Origin: JAWXCM01 sp034408745
GTDB taxonomy: Bacteria; Acidobacteriota; Terriglobia; Bryobacterales; Bryobacteraceae
Direction: 5' to 3'
Assembly (NCBI GenBank): GCA_034408745.1
Contig: JAWXCM010000322.1
Location: 6,426 to 70,425 of the forward strand
Length of the DNA stretch: 64,000 bases
Shown here: positions 24,451 to 33,385 of the stretch, piece by piece
Layout: every line of letters starts with the position of its first letter
Position numbering within the stretch: the stretch's first letter is position 1
The notes under the pieces: generated by a model
The model's input: the letters and a program-made list of their open reading frames with translations, nothing else
Told to the model about the DNA's origin: nothing
The model's database searches: none
Program-made: the position numbers and the translations under genes

Positions 24451-25200
24451 ATGGACATTAAAACCACGAACGATCGGGCCACGTGGCTGCAGGGACCTGC
24501 TGCCGTTTGCTCGACGCCACCTCAGGTCCACTCCCAGTGGCGGCTGCTGCTGCTGGGTGCGCCTGGCGTGGGCAAGGGAACTCAGGCGCAGTTGTTAAGC
24601 CAGCGCCTTGGGGCATGCCATCTTTCCACCGGAGATGTATTTCGTGCGGCGGGCAGCCGCGCTGAATGTGAGCAGACGCCTGCCATGGCGGCGGCGACGC
24701 ATCTCATGCGTCGGGGCGAGTTGGTGCCGGATTCGACAGTTTGGGAAATGGTTCGCGAGCGGGGCGTCTGCCTGCATTGCCGCGGAGGCTTTTTGCTCGA
24801 CGGATTTCCTCGAACGCTGAACCAGGCCGAATCGTTGAAACGACTGATGGATGAGGAAGGGTTAGCGTTAAGCGCGGTGGTTAACTATGAACTACCGCTC
24901 GACGAAATTGTCTCCAGGCTCAGTGGCCGCCGCAACTGCAGGCTCTGTAAGGCTGTGTACCACCTAACCGGGCAGCCTCCGAAGAGAGAGGGCATGTGCG
25001 ACCGCTGCAGCGGCGAGCTGATCCAGCGGGACGACGACCGCCCGGAGTCGATTGTGGTGCGGATGGAAGCGTATCAGCGGCTCACGACGCCGTTGATCGA
25101 GTTCTACTCAGCAATGGGGTTGCTGGTCCCGGTAGTCGCGAGCGGATCTCCGGAAGAGATCTGTCAGCGAAGTCTGTCGGCACTGGACGTCCACGTCTGA
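24451..25200 (+). CDS. adk: Adenylate kinase (zinc-lid type) with N-terminal extension
   Basis: 249 residues: a non-conserved N-terminal extension of about 30 residues, then the P-loop LLLLGAPGVGKGTQAQ. The AMP-binding segment is LSTGDVFRA, followed by GFLLDGFPRTLNQA. The LID carries CRLC...CDRC, the four-Cys zinc site, and VVRMEAYQRLTTPLIEFY closes the fold. It interconverts ATP+AMP and 2 ADP. It is not in a ribosomal-protein cluster, and the extension is unusual, so it may be a second, specialised adenylate kinase. A later internal start is possible, but no ATG sits just before the P-loop. Confidence 0.9.
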   Translation: MDIKTTNDRATWLQGPAAVCSTPPQVHSQWRLLLLGAPGVGKGTQAQLLSQRLGACHLSTGDVFRAAGSRAECEQTPAMAAATHLMRRGELVPDSTVWEMVRERGVCLHCRGGFLLDGFPRTLNQAESLKRLMDEEGLALSAVVNYELPLDEIVSRLSGRRNCRLCKAVYHLTGQPPKREGMCDRCSGELIQRDDDRPESIVVRMEAYQRLTTPLIEFYSAMGLLVPVVASGSPEEICQRSLSALDVHV

Positions 25201-25237
25201 CTGGAGCTTTTGTTCAAAGGCGGAGAACTGAAGTAAA

Positions 25238-25624
25238 ATGCGGCGTATGTCCGACGACTTTGCCGTTGTGTTCTCCGCCCTGAAGTCCCTGTTCACAAAA
25301 CAGGCACCGGAGTTGTCTGTGACCACCGACAACGAAAACGGGTACATCCTGCATTCGAAATCGGCGTCCTCTTTCCCACAACATAAGGGTCAGCCGCTGT
25401 ACTTCGGCGGCGTGCGAGTGGGGGCTGCCTACGTCAGTTTCTACCTGATGCCCCTGTACATGTGTCCAACGTTAAATCAGGGAATCTCGCAGGCGCTGAA
25501 AAAACGTATGCAGGGAAAATCATGCTTCAATTTCAAAACCGTTCCGTCACCGGAGTTGCTCGCCGAACTGGGCCAACTGACGGAAGCGGGATTTCGAAAA
25601 TGGTCGGCGGACGGATGGCTCTGA
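25238..25624 (+). CDS. Conserved hypothetical protein (small, cytoplasmic)
   Basis: 128 residues (alternative ATG at 25247). No signal or membrane helix. Readable segments include PLYFGGVRVGAAYVSFYLMPLY and KKRMQGKSCFNFKTVPSPELLAELGQLTEAGFRKW. This pattern resembles small DUF1801-like proteins that I have seen as 'hypothetical'. I do not assign a function. It follows the adenylate kinase by 37 bp. Confidence 0.7.
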   Translation: MRRMSDDFAVVFSALKSLFTKQAPELSVTTDNENGYILHSKSASSFPQHKGQPLYFGGVRVGAAYVSFYLMPLYMCPTLNQGISQALKKRMQGKSCFNFKTVPSPELLAELGQLTEAGFRKWSADGWL

Positions 25625-25635
25625 CGGCCACCCGC

Positions 25636-25900
25636 CTATCTATCCGGGGCCGCTTCTACAAAGCGATAGCTGCCGTGACTGTCGTAGTCGATTCCTTGCT
25701 TTCCTTTTAATTTCTCGATATAGCGGAGCGTTGCTTTGGTGTGCGGGTCCACGCCCTCGCTGGTATGCAGCAGCCAACCATGAAGAAAGCCGCGGGCGCA
25801 TCATCGCTGGGTGTCGGCTTGCCTTTTTCCAAAAAGACGTGGGACTGGGCGGGTGTTCACGACTGGGCTCCTTTGAGATATTACATCGCGGCACTCGATA
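25636..25900 (-). pseudogene. Remnant of an unidentified - strand gene
   Basis: The 293-bp gap between 25625 and 25917 holds a broken reading frame. On the - strand, protein-like sequence GWLLHTSEGVDPHTKATLR, then YIEKLKGKQGIDYDSHGSYR and FVEAAPDR, ends at a TAG (25636-25638). Upstream, near 25790-25810, the continuation switches frame (HVFLEKGKPTPSDDAPA) and soon meets stops. I could not identify the parent family. It may be a deletion remnant, or partly chance coding. Confidence 0.4.
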
Positions 25901-25917
25901 CAATGGGCGCGACTTTC

Positions 25918-27465
25918 ATGGACCACGACCGCCGGAAGTTTCTCCGCACTACTCTGTCCGCAGCGGCAGGAGCTGCTTCTCTGCCGGCCACGCAACTACA
26001 ACAGGCCTCCGCGTCACTGCTCGTCGACCCCGCGCCCCGCTTCGACATCTCACCGCACCTTTACATGCAGTTCATGGAGCCGCTGGGCACAACGGACAGT
26101 TCGCTGGAAGCTGCGTGGGACTACGACAAAGATGACTGGCGCAGCGACTTCATCGCACTCAGTCGCGACCTGGCGCCGGGAATGGTCCGATACGGCGGGA
26201 ATTACAGCCACTACTACAAATGGCGCGAAGGCGTAGGCCCGGTGGCCTCGCGTCCGCGCATGCGCAACTATGACTGGGGCGGATGGGAGACGCACCGCGT
26301 CGGCACGCATGAGTTCGTCGACTACTGCAGGCGTGTTCAGGCCGAGCCGCTCTACTGTGTCAACTTCCTGAGCGACGGTCGAAAGAACCTCTGGGCGACG
26401 AAGGAAGGCAACCGCAGCGGCGATGCGCGTGAGGCTGCGGACTGGGTGTCTTACTGCAACGATCCCGACCACAGGGAGCGGCGCGCAAACGGAGCTCGCG
26501 ACCCACTGGGTGTGAAGATCTGGCAGCTTGGCAATGAGACATCGTACGGCACGGAGCGCTTCACCGTGGAGCAGGCGATTGGCCACACCATCGACTTCGC
26601 GAAAGCGATGCGCCAGCGCGACCCGTCACTGAAGCTCATCGGCTGGGGTGATCTGGGGCGCGGCAGAGACGAGAAGCTGTGGGCCTGGGACATGCTGGAC
26701 CGGGCTGGGGAGCACCTCGACTACATCGCCATTCACATGATGGGGCAGCGGCCGATTCGGAAGGACACCGTGCTGCGCGGGAGTCGTTATCAGGCCGCTC
26801 CGGAGCAGGCCTGGGATGAGTTGCTGGAGATGACGAAGCGCATAGAAACGCGCGTCCGCAGCATCGAGGAAGCCGTTGCCGCGAAAAAGCCGACGTGCCA
26901 TATCGCGATCACTGAGGGACATCTTTCGCTGGCGCCGCACAATGCCAACGCGATATTGCTCGAGTGGATGACGGGTGTTTTCCACGCGCGCAGCATGAAT
27001 ATCTATCAGCGTCACGGCGCGAAGGTGAAGATCTCGACGTGCGCCGATTTCTGCGGCTCGCGCTGGACCGTGAATGCATTGCTCATGCAGGTTCCGGCCG
27101 GCGTGAGCTATCTGACTCCTGCAGGATGCGTCATGCGCCTCTTTGGGCGGCACAACGGCACAACCGGAGTGGATCTGGCAGCCGTACCTGACGGCCTCGA
27201 CGTAGCTGCCAGCAGGACCGGGAACAGGGTCTGGCTGCACGTCGCGAACACGAATTATCGAGGGTCGGTGGAAGCGTCGCTCGGGGTGAAAGGGATGACC
27301 GTGAAGGGCGGCCGCGTATGGGAAATCGCACCGCCCAGTCTGCGAGCCATGGTTACTCAGGACGAGCCCGAAGTGTTCAAGCCCCGTGAAGCCGCCCTTC
27401 CCGGGGATGCTCGATGGCGCTTTCCCGCAGGCTCAGTGAGCGCGGTGGAGCTGGACTGCGCCTGA
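25918..27465 (+). CDS. GH51-like alpha-L-arabinofuranosidase, Tat-exported
   Basis: 515 residues from ATG 25918, which places a Tat signal (MDHDRRKFLRTTLSAAAGAA) at the N-terminus. An earlier in-frame start would add 59 unrelated residues. The clan GH-A barrel is visible: SPHLYMQFMEPLG, APGMVRYGGNYSHYYKW, VKIWQLGNETSYG with acid/base E207, DYIAIHMM and IAITEGHLSLAP with nucleophile E333. A C-terminal sandwich follows (about 400-515). It should release alpha-L-arabinofuranose or a similar furanoside outside the cytoplasm. It lies between the fucosidase group and the FucP transporter. Confidence 0.85.
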   Translation: MDHDRRKFLRTTLSAAAGAASLPATQLQQASASLLVDPAPRFDISPHLYMQFMEPLGTTDSSLEAAWDYDKDDWRSDFIALSRDLAPGMVRYGGNYSHYYKWREGVGPVASRPRMRNYDWGGWETHRVGTHEFVDYCRRVQAEPLYCVNFLSDGRKNLWATKEGNRSGDAREAADWVSYCNDPDHRERRANGARDPLGVKIWQLGNETSYGTERFTVEQAIGHTIDFAKAMRQRDPSLKLIGWGDLGRGRDEKLWAWDMLDRAGEHLDYIAIHMMGQRPIRKDTVLRGSRYQAAPEQAWDELLEMTKRIETRVRSIEEAVAAKKPTCHIAITEGHLSLAPHNANAILLEWMTGVFHARSMNIYQRHGAKVKISTCADFCGSRWTVNALLMQVPAGVSYLTPAGCVMRLFGRHNGTTGVDLAAVPDGLDVAASRTGNRVWLHVANTNYRGSVEASLGVKGMTVKGGRVWEIAPPSLRAMVTQDEPEVFKPREAALPGDARWRFPAGSVSAVELDCA

Positions 27466-27495
27466 TTCTGCCACAGCCGCTTCCGGGTACGATAA

Positions 27496-27503
27496 CGTTA
27501 ACG
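27496..27503. promoter_or_regulatory. CGTTAACG dyad upstream of the FucP-type transporter
   Basis: This is the second copy of the octamer also seen at 23397-23404. It sits 20 bp before ATG 27524, embedded in GATAACGTTAACGTAG. The equal distance from the start codon in both genes makes shared regulation plausible, though two short sites do not prove it. Confidence 0.35.
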
Positions 27504-27523
27504 TAGCTCAAAAAGCTAACTTT

Positions 27524-28960
27524 ATGTCCGCACGCACGACCCAAACTCGTAGTAAGGGCCTGTTCGTTACCGATGATGGCCAGAATGTGCTGTTCACCTT
27601 TGTGCTGGTGAGCAGCCTGTTCCTCCTCTGGGGATTCTGCAATGGCCTTATCGACGTAATGGACAAGCATTTTCAGGATGAACTTCATCTGACGCGCGCG
27701 CAGTCGGCATGGGTGCAGTTCGCGCATTACCTCGGTTACTTTTTGATGTCGATTCCCGCTGGCTGGCTGGCCAGCCGACTCGGATACAAGGGTGGCATTA
27801 TCACCGGGCTGTTGATCGTTGCCATGGGTGGGTTGTGGTTCATCCCGGCGACGCAGATCAGCAACATGGTGAAGACTGGTGACGTCTCGTCGAACACGGC
27901 GTTTATGGCGTTTCTCGCAGGCGTATGCCTGATCGCCACTGGGCTCACATTCCTTGAGACCATTGCAAATCCCTACACAACCGTGCTCGGCGACAAGAGT
28001 CTGGCCGCGACACGAATTAATCTCGCACAGTCGTGCAATGGAATCGGCTGGATATTCGGTCCCATTGTGGGCAGCGTGTTTTTTTATTCGACCGATGCCG
28101 CGGGTAAGAGTACAGGCAGCCAGACGTTATACATTCCCTACCTCGCCATTGCCGGAGTGGTCCTGGTACTGGCCGTCATATTCTGGTTCGCGCGAGTCCC
28201 CGACATCAAATCCGACGACGAATACCACCTCGACGATGCGAGCACACCGGGCGCTTCGAAGTCCATCTGGTCGCATTCCCACTTTGTCCTCGCGGTGGCC
28301 GCACAGTTCTTCTACGTGGCGGCGCAGGCAGGTATCTTCAGCTTCTTCATCAACTACATGACGTCCGAACTGCCGCCGATTCCCACTGCTCTGCAATCCG
28401 GCGTCAATGCCGCCGCTTCCAGCCTGGGCTTCCTGCGCGACTGGCTCTCAGGCTGGTTCGAGACGGGAAAAACAGGACTACTCTCACTCAGCGACAAAGG
28501 CGCGTCGAACCTGGCGTCACTCGGGTTTGTCTGTTTCCTCGCAGGACGGTTCAGCGGCGCCATGATCCTGAAGAAATACTCGGCCCACAAAGTACTCGGC
28601 CTCTACGGACTGCTGAATGTGATCGCCACATTTGTTGTCTTTCTCAAGCTGGGCTGGGTGTCGGTGGCGTGCGTATTCCTCAGCTTCTTCTTCATGTCGA
28701 TCATGTTCCCCACCATCTTCGCCCTCGGCATCCATGGGCTTGGTGCGCGGGCGAAGAAGGCATCCTCCTTCATCGTCATGGCGATCATGGGCGGAGCTAT
28801 ACTCCCCAAGCTCATGGGATACGTCGCCGATATTTCAGACATGTCGCGCGGATTTATCGTGCCGATGTTCTGTTTTATCTTTGTCGCATTCTACGGCTTC
28901 AACTGGCCGCGCTTCAGCAAGTCCGAATCGTTGACGTCGGTGCCCGTTCGCGGCCACTAA
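27524..28960 (+). CDS. MFS sugar/H+ symporter, FucP (L-fucose permease) family
   Basis: 478 residues with 12 predicted membrane helices. FHS-family hallmarks are present: LVSSLFLLWGFCNGLIDVMDKHF in helix 1, with the acidic residue used in proton-coupled fucose transport, and SAWVQFAHYLGYFLMSIPAG and AGVCLIATGLTFLETIANPYTTVLG further on. A central insertion of about 60 residues (SGVNAAASSLGFLRDWLSGW) enlarges the loop between helices 7 and 8. It should import L-fucose or a related hexose/pentose freed by the flanking glycosidases. Its stop overlaps the convergent SDR gene by 4 bp. Confidence 0.9.
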   Translation: MSARTTQTRSKGLFVTDDGQNVLFTFVLVSSLFLLWGFCNGLIDVMDKHFQDELHLTRAQSAWVQFAHYLGYFLMSIPAGWLASRLGYKGGIITGLLIVAMGGLWFIPATQISNMVKTGDVSSNTAFMAFLAGVCLIATGLTFLETIANPYTTVLGDKSLAATRINLAQSCNGIGWIFGPIVGSVFFYSTDAAGKSTGSQTLYIPYLAIAGVVLVLAVIFWFARVPDIKSDDEYHLDDASTPGASKSIWSHSHFVLAVAAQFFYVAAQAGIFSFFINYMTSELPPIPTALQSGVNAAASSLGFLRDWLSGWFETGKTGLLSLSDKGASNLASLGFVCFLAGRFSGAMILKKYSAHKVLGLYGLLNVIATFVVFLKLGWVSVACVFLSFFFMSIMFPTIFALGIHGLGARAKKASSFIVMAIMGGAILPKLMGYVADISDMSRGFIVPMFCFIFVAFYGFNWPRFSKSESLTSVPVRGH

Positions 28961-29709
28961 CCGCGCCCTACAAACGGCATCTTTGTCGCCATCACATTCA
29001 TAAACAGCACGTTCGCTTCCAGCGGCAGCCCCGCCATATACACGACAGCATCGGCGACCACTCGCACGTCGACGCGAGGCTCAGGCACCATTCGCCCGTC
29101 GGCCTGCATCGCTCCGCTGGTCATGCGCGACGTCATGTCCGTGGCGGCGTTGCCGATATCGATCTGTCCGCATGCGATGTCGTACTTCCGCCCGTCGAGC
29201 GCGATCGATTTCGTGAGTCCACTCACACCGTGCTTTGTCGCCGTATATGCGGCTGAATTTGGTCGCGGCGCGTAGGCGGAAATCGAGCCATTATTTACGA
29301 TGCGACCGCCCTGCGGCGACTGATCCTTCATCAGTCGAAATGCACCCTGCGCGCACAGGAACATCCCATGCAGGTTGACGTCGACCACCGCGGTCCACTG
29401 CGCAAACGTGATGTCCTCAAAAGGCATTCCCTGGCCCGAAGTCCCGGCATTGTTGAACAGCACATCCAGCCGCCCGAACTCCGCCTTCACTCGCGCAAAC
29501 AGGGCGTCGGTCGATTCCGGTGAGGTGACGTCCGCGGCCACAGGCACCAGTCTCGCGCCGGTGTCCGGGGCGTGTGAGGCCGTGTCCTCCAGTGCCGCGA
29601 TTCGTCTGCCCGCGAGCACCACGTCAAACCCCGCGCCTGCAAGCGCCAGACTGACTGCCCGCCCAATTCCACTGCCGGCGCCCGTGACGAGCGCAACGCG
29701 ATTTGCCAT
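28957..29709 (-). CDS. Short-chain dehydrogenase/reductase
   Basis: 250 residues of the classical SDR family. The cofactor loop is TGAGSGIGRAV (10-20), then NNAGTSGQ, the catalytic Ser in NNGSISAYAPR, and YTATKHGVSGLTK with the Tyr-x3-Lys pair. NAD(P)-dependent oxidation or reduction of an alcohol is expected. Beside a FucP-type transporter and an FAH-type hydrolase, it could be the 2-keto-3-deoxy-L-fuconate dehydrogenase step of the non-phosphorylating fucose pathway (inference from context). Only 25 bp separate its start from the divergent FAH gene. Confidence 0.88.
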   Translation of the reverse strand: MANRVALVTGAGSGIGRAVSLALAGAGFDVVLAGRRIAALEDTASHAPDTGARLVPVAADVTSPESTDALFARVKAEFGRLDVLFNNAGTSGQGMPFEDITFAQWTAVVDVNLHGMFLCAQGAFRLMKDQSPQGGRIVNNGSISAYAPRPNSAAYTATKHGVSGLTKSIALDGRKYDIACGQIDIGNAATDMTSRMTSGAMQADGRMVPEPRVDVRVVADAVVYMAGLPLEANVLFMNVMATKMPFVGRG

Positions 29710-29734
29710 CCCTCTTTGGTAACATCACGGGATC

Positions 29735-30592
29735 ATGCCCTCCACATCCCGCCGCGAACTCCTGCTCGGCGCTGCCACCGCCGCGTCGATGTTGCAGTCC
29801 TCCGCCGTTGCGCAAACCGCCGGCACTCAGCGCATTGTTCGCTTTCGTCGAGGCAGTGCGGAACCGTCGTATGGACTGCATTTCGGCGACTCGATTCAGC
29901 CCGTTCGAGGTGGCCTGTTCGACGGCCTTAAGCCCACCGGCTCAAAGGTGAAGCTCGCAGACGTCAGGCTTCTTTGTCCATGCGCGCCGCCCAAGGTTCT
30001 CGCGGTTGGCTTGAATTACAAGAGCCATGTGGGAACCCGCACGCCACCCTCGGCACCCGAACTGTTCTATAAACCAATCACCTGTCTCAACGATCCGGGC
30101 GGCGAGATCCGCATCCCGCCCGATTCGAAGAACACCCACTATGAGGGCGAACTGGTGATCGTGATCGGCAAGACGGTGCGTCAGGCCACGCCGCAACAGG
30201 CGCGCGAGGCCATCTTCGGCGTCACATGCGGCAACGACGTCTCCGAGCGGGACTGGCAGAATGGCGCGCAAAAAGACCTGCAGTGGTGGCGAGCCAAGGG
30301 TGCCGACACGTTCGGACCCGCGGGTCCGGCGATCGTGCGAGGGCTCGATTACGGCAATCTGCTGCTACAGACGAGGCTCAATGGGCAGGTGGTGCAACAA
30401 CAAAACACGTCGGACCTGTTGTTCGACTGCAACGCCATAGTCGTCTATGCGAGCCGCTACGTGACGCTGACCCCTGGTGACATCATCTACACCGGAACGC
30501 CGGGCAGCACAAAGCCCATGAAGAACGGCGACACGGTGGAGGTGGAGATCCAGGGAATCGGAACTCTGACCAACAAGGTGGTCCAGGGATAG
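29735..30592 (+). CDS. Fumarylacetoacetate hydrolase (FAH) family protein with Tat signal
   Basis: 285 residues. The Tat-like leader is MPSTSRRELLLGAATAASML. The FAH fold follows with metal ligands in HYEGELVIVIGK (Glu), GNDVSERDWQ (Asp) and the C-terminal TPGDIIYTGTPGSTKPMKNGDTVEVEIQGIG. The family splits C-C bonds of diketo acids such as 2,4-diketo-3-deoxy-L-fuconate, or fumarylpyruvate. These enzymes are normally cytoplasmic, so a twin-Arg leader is unexpected. The gene sits in a sugar-catabolic neighbourhood. Confidence 0.88.
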   Translation: MPSTSRRELLLGAATAASMLQSSAVAQTAGTQRIVRFRRGSAEPSYGLHFGDSIQPVRGGLFDGLKPTGSKVKLADVRLLCPCAPPKVLAVGLNYKSHVGTRTPPSAPELFYKPITCLNDPGGEIRIPPDSKNTHYEGELVIVIGKTVRQATPQQAREAIFGVTCGNDVSERDWQNGAQKDLQWWRAKGADTFGPAGPAIVRGLDYGNLLLQTRLNGQVVQQQNTSDLLFDCNAIVVYASRYVTLTPGDIIYTGTPGSTKPMKNGDTVEVEIQGIGTLTNKVVQG

Positions 30593-30604
30593 AATACATC
30601 TCAT

Positions 30605-33385
30605 ATGCGGATTGGGCTGCCGCTCCTGATCGTCGTGTCTTTCTGCGCTGTTAACGCGGCGCCGGAGCCGACTTCCGCGCAGGTGGATTTCTTCGAAAAG
30701 AAGATCCGCCCGGTTCTGGTTGAGAAGTGCTACGGTTGTCACAATTCGAAGCTGAAATCTCCTTTCGGCGGTCTGCGCCTCGACACCCCGGAAGGCCTGC
30801 AGCGTGGCGGTGATTCCGGCCCGGCAGTCAAAGGGGGCGACCCCGGGAACAGCCGTCTTATCCAGGCTCTGACGTACCAGCATCAGCTGAAAATGCCGCC
30901 CTCGGGCAAGCTGCCCGCCACGCAAGTCGCGGACTTCACGGCATGGGTTCGAGATGGTGCGCCCGATCCCCGGACGCCTGGTCCGGCTGTGGTTTCATCG
31001 ACCGCGGGTAAAAGCATCGACCTGGTGGAGGGCCGCAAACACTGGGCATTTCAGCCGATCCGCCGGCCAGTTGCTCCGCCTCCCGCGCCCACAGTTATCG
31101 ACGCATTCCTGCGTGCCAGACTGCGGGAGCAGAATCTGACACCCGCGCCCGCGGCCGACAAACCGACGCTGTTGCGTCGTGTTACCTACGACCTCACCGG
31201 ACTTCCCCCCACCACTGCGGACCTCGACGAGTTTCTGCGCGACACCTCACCCGGCGCGTTTGCAAAAGTCGTTGACCGCCTGCTCGCGTCGCCGCATTAC
31301 GGCGAGCGCTGGGCGCGCCACTGGCTCGACCTGATGCGCTACGCCGAGACAAACGGGCATGAGTACGACAACGACAAGCACGAGCCGTGGCGATACCGCG
31401 ACTACGTGATCCGTGCCTTCAATGAGGGCGTCCCCTACAGTCAGTTCATGAAGGAGCACCTGGCGGGCGACCTGCTCACGGCGAAGCGTCTCCAGCATGG
31501 CGGCGGTACGTGGGAGTCTCCCAACGGCACCACATCACTTTGGTTCAATGAAGTGCTTAACAGCGCCACGGATTCGGAGAAGTCGAAGGCTGACGATGTC
31601 GATAACCAGATCGATGTCACGTCCAAGGCGTTCCTCGGACTGACCGTTGCCTGCGCCCGGTGCCACGATCACAAGTTCGATCCCATCCCCACGGCGGACT
31701 ATTACGCGATGGCTGGCGTGTTCCACAGCACCGATATTCGTGAGGCGGTAATCGATTCCCCTGAACGAGCGGCAAAAATCACTGAATTAAGCAAACAAAT
31801 CCGCGCTATTAACACGAGCGCCGAGCCGCCCAGGTCGGCCGCGTCGCCATCGGTGATCGAGTACCGTCCCGACAAGGACAAGCCCTTTGCGAATTTCGAC
31901 AAGGACTTCGGCAACTGGATCCCGCAGGGTGCTGCTTTCGGCGACGCGCCCGTCAACGGATCGGCGGATTCCCGGGCAGGAGGTTCAGACGTATTCATGG
32001 GGACGCTGACCTCACCCCGGTTTGACACCGGCAAGCATCTCTATCTCCACGTTCGAATCGCGGGCACAAAGACGGACCCGAAACGCAAAGAACTGGCCTC
32101 GCTTCGATTCACCATCGTCAACGCCGGCTTCAAGAGCCAGACGATTCACCCCGAGGGGAACGAGACACCGAAGTGGAAGACGCTCACCCTTACCTTCGAG
32201 CGAAGCCGTACCATCTATTTCGAAATCGTCGACCGAGCAAGAGACGGGCACATCATCGTCGACGACATGGTCTTCTCCGATTCGAAAGAGCCGCCGTCAG
32301 CCACAGACGGAACACCAGTGCCCGAGCCCGCTCTCGACAGCGCACTCCTGGCACATCGGCGAGCATTAGAGGCCCGGGTACCGGACACCGAGTTCGCCAT
32401 GGTTGCCGAAGACCGCAACCCGCACAATGTCCGGCTACACATTCGCGGAAACCACAAGAACCTCGGCGACGAAGTGCCCAGGCGTTTCCTTCAGGTCCTT
32501 GCGGGCACGGAGCAGCCGGCCGTCCCTGCTAATACCAGCGGACGGCTGGAGCTCGCACAACGGCTCGCCAGCCCCGACAACCCGCTGCCCGCGCGAGTGA
32601 TGGTGAACCGTATCTGGAAGCACCACTTTGGCAGCGGACTGGTGCGCACAACCGATAATTTCGGCAAGATGGGGGAACTTCCCACCCATCCCGAACTGCT
32701 GGAGTATCTCGCCGGCCGCTTCATCGACAGCAACTGGTCCGTCAAAGCAATCCATCGGGAAATACTTCTTGCCGCCGCTTACCAGCAGTCAAGCACGCCG
32801 GGCACACTCGCGCTGCAGGTCGACCCAGCCAACAAACTGCTGCAGCACATGCCGGTGCGGCGCCTTGAGGCGGAAGCCATTCGCGACGCAGTGCTGTCCG
32901 TATCCGGTGCGCTTGACCGCACGTTGTACGGACCCAGCATCGTGCCCTTCATCTCCGCGTGGCAGAACGGTCGCGGGAAGCCGGAGTCCGGGCCGCTCGA
33001 CGGTGCCGGCCGGCGCAGTATCTACATTCAGGTGCGGCGCAATTTTCTCACACCGATGTTTCTGGCGTTCGACTACCCGTCGCCGATCAGTGCCATCGGA
33101 ACGCGGACCGTGTCGACGGTCCCGTCGCAGGCGCTCATGATGATGAACAATGAGTTCGTCCATGCGCAGGCGAAGCGCTGGGCTTCGCGTGTTGTGGCCG
33201 AGGTCCCGGCGGATCCGGCTGAGCGTATACGCCGCATGTACAAAACCGCTTACGCGAGACCCGCGGAGCAGTCGGAAATCGACACCATTCTCGCGTTCGC
33301 AAAAGAGCCGCGACCGGAATCCGAGGTGTGGACCGACATCGCCCACGTCCTCCTCAATTCAGCCGAGTTCCTCTACGTCCAATGA
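30605..33385 (+). CDS. DUF1549/DUF1553 protein with N-terminal cytochrome-c-like (PSCyt1) domain
   Basis: 926 residues. There is a signal peptide (1-19), then a heme c site CYGCH (C42, C45, H46) in a Planctomycete-cytochrome-C domain. DUF1549 runs from about 160 to 370 (FLRARLREQNLTPAPAADKPTLLRR, ARCHDHKFDPIPTADYYAM with a second His-Cys cluster). A carbohydrate-binding-like beta region lies at about 430-560, and DUF1553 from about 640 to 925 (LPARVMVNRIWKHHFG, MLMMNNEFV-like ALMMMNNEFVHAQA). Exported. These proteins are linked by repeated genomic pairing to DUF1501 proteins, but the reaction is unknown. The stop overlaps the DUF1501 start by 4 bp. Confidence 0.92.
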   Translation: MRIGLPLLIVVSFCAVNAAPEPTSAQVDFFEKKIRPVLVEKCYGCHNSKLKSPFGGLRLDTPEGLQRGGDSGPAVKGGDPGNSRLIQALTYQHQLKMPPSGKLPATQVADFTAWVRDGAPDPRTPGPAVVSSTAGKSIDLVEGRKHWAFQPIRRPVAPPPAPTVIDAFLRARLREQNLTPAPAADKPTLLRRVTYDLTGLPPTTADLDEFLRDTSPGAFAKVVDRLLASPHYGERWARHWLDLMRYAETNGHEYDNDKHEPWRYRDYVIRAFNEGVPYSQFMKEHLAGDLLTAKRLQHGGGTWESPNGTTSLWFNEVLNSATDSEKSKADDVDNQIDVTSKAFLGLTVACARCHDHKFDPIPTADYYAMAGVFHSTDIREAVIDSPERAAKITELSKQIRAINTSAEPPRSAASPSVIEYRPDKDKPFANFDKDFGNWIPQGAAFGDAPVNGSADSRAGGSDVFMGTLTSPRFDTGKHLYLHVRIAGTKTDPKRKELASLRFTIVNAGFKSQTIHPEGNETPKWKTLTLTFERSRTIYFEIVDRARDGHIIVDDMVFSDSKEPPSATDGTPVPEPALDSALLAHRRALEARVPDTEFAMVAEDRNPHNVRLHIRGNHKNLGDEVPRRFLQVLAGTEQPAVPANTSGRLELAQRLASPDNPLPARVMVNRIWKHHFGSGLVRTTDNFGKMGELPTHPELLEYLAGRFIDSNWSVKAIHREILLAAAYQQSSTPGTLALQVDPANKLLQHMPVRRLEAEAIRDAVLSVSGALDRTLYGPSIVPFISAWQNGRGKPESGPLDGAGRRSIYIQVRRNFLTPMFLAFDYPSPISAIGTRTVSTVPSQALMMMNNEFVHAQAKRWASRVVAEVPADPAERIRRMYKTAYARPAEQSEIDTILAFAKEPRPESEVWTDIAHVLLNSAEFLYVQ

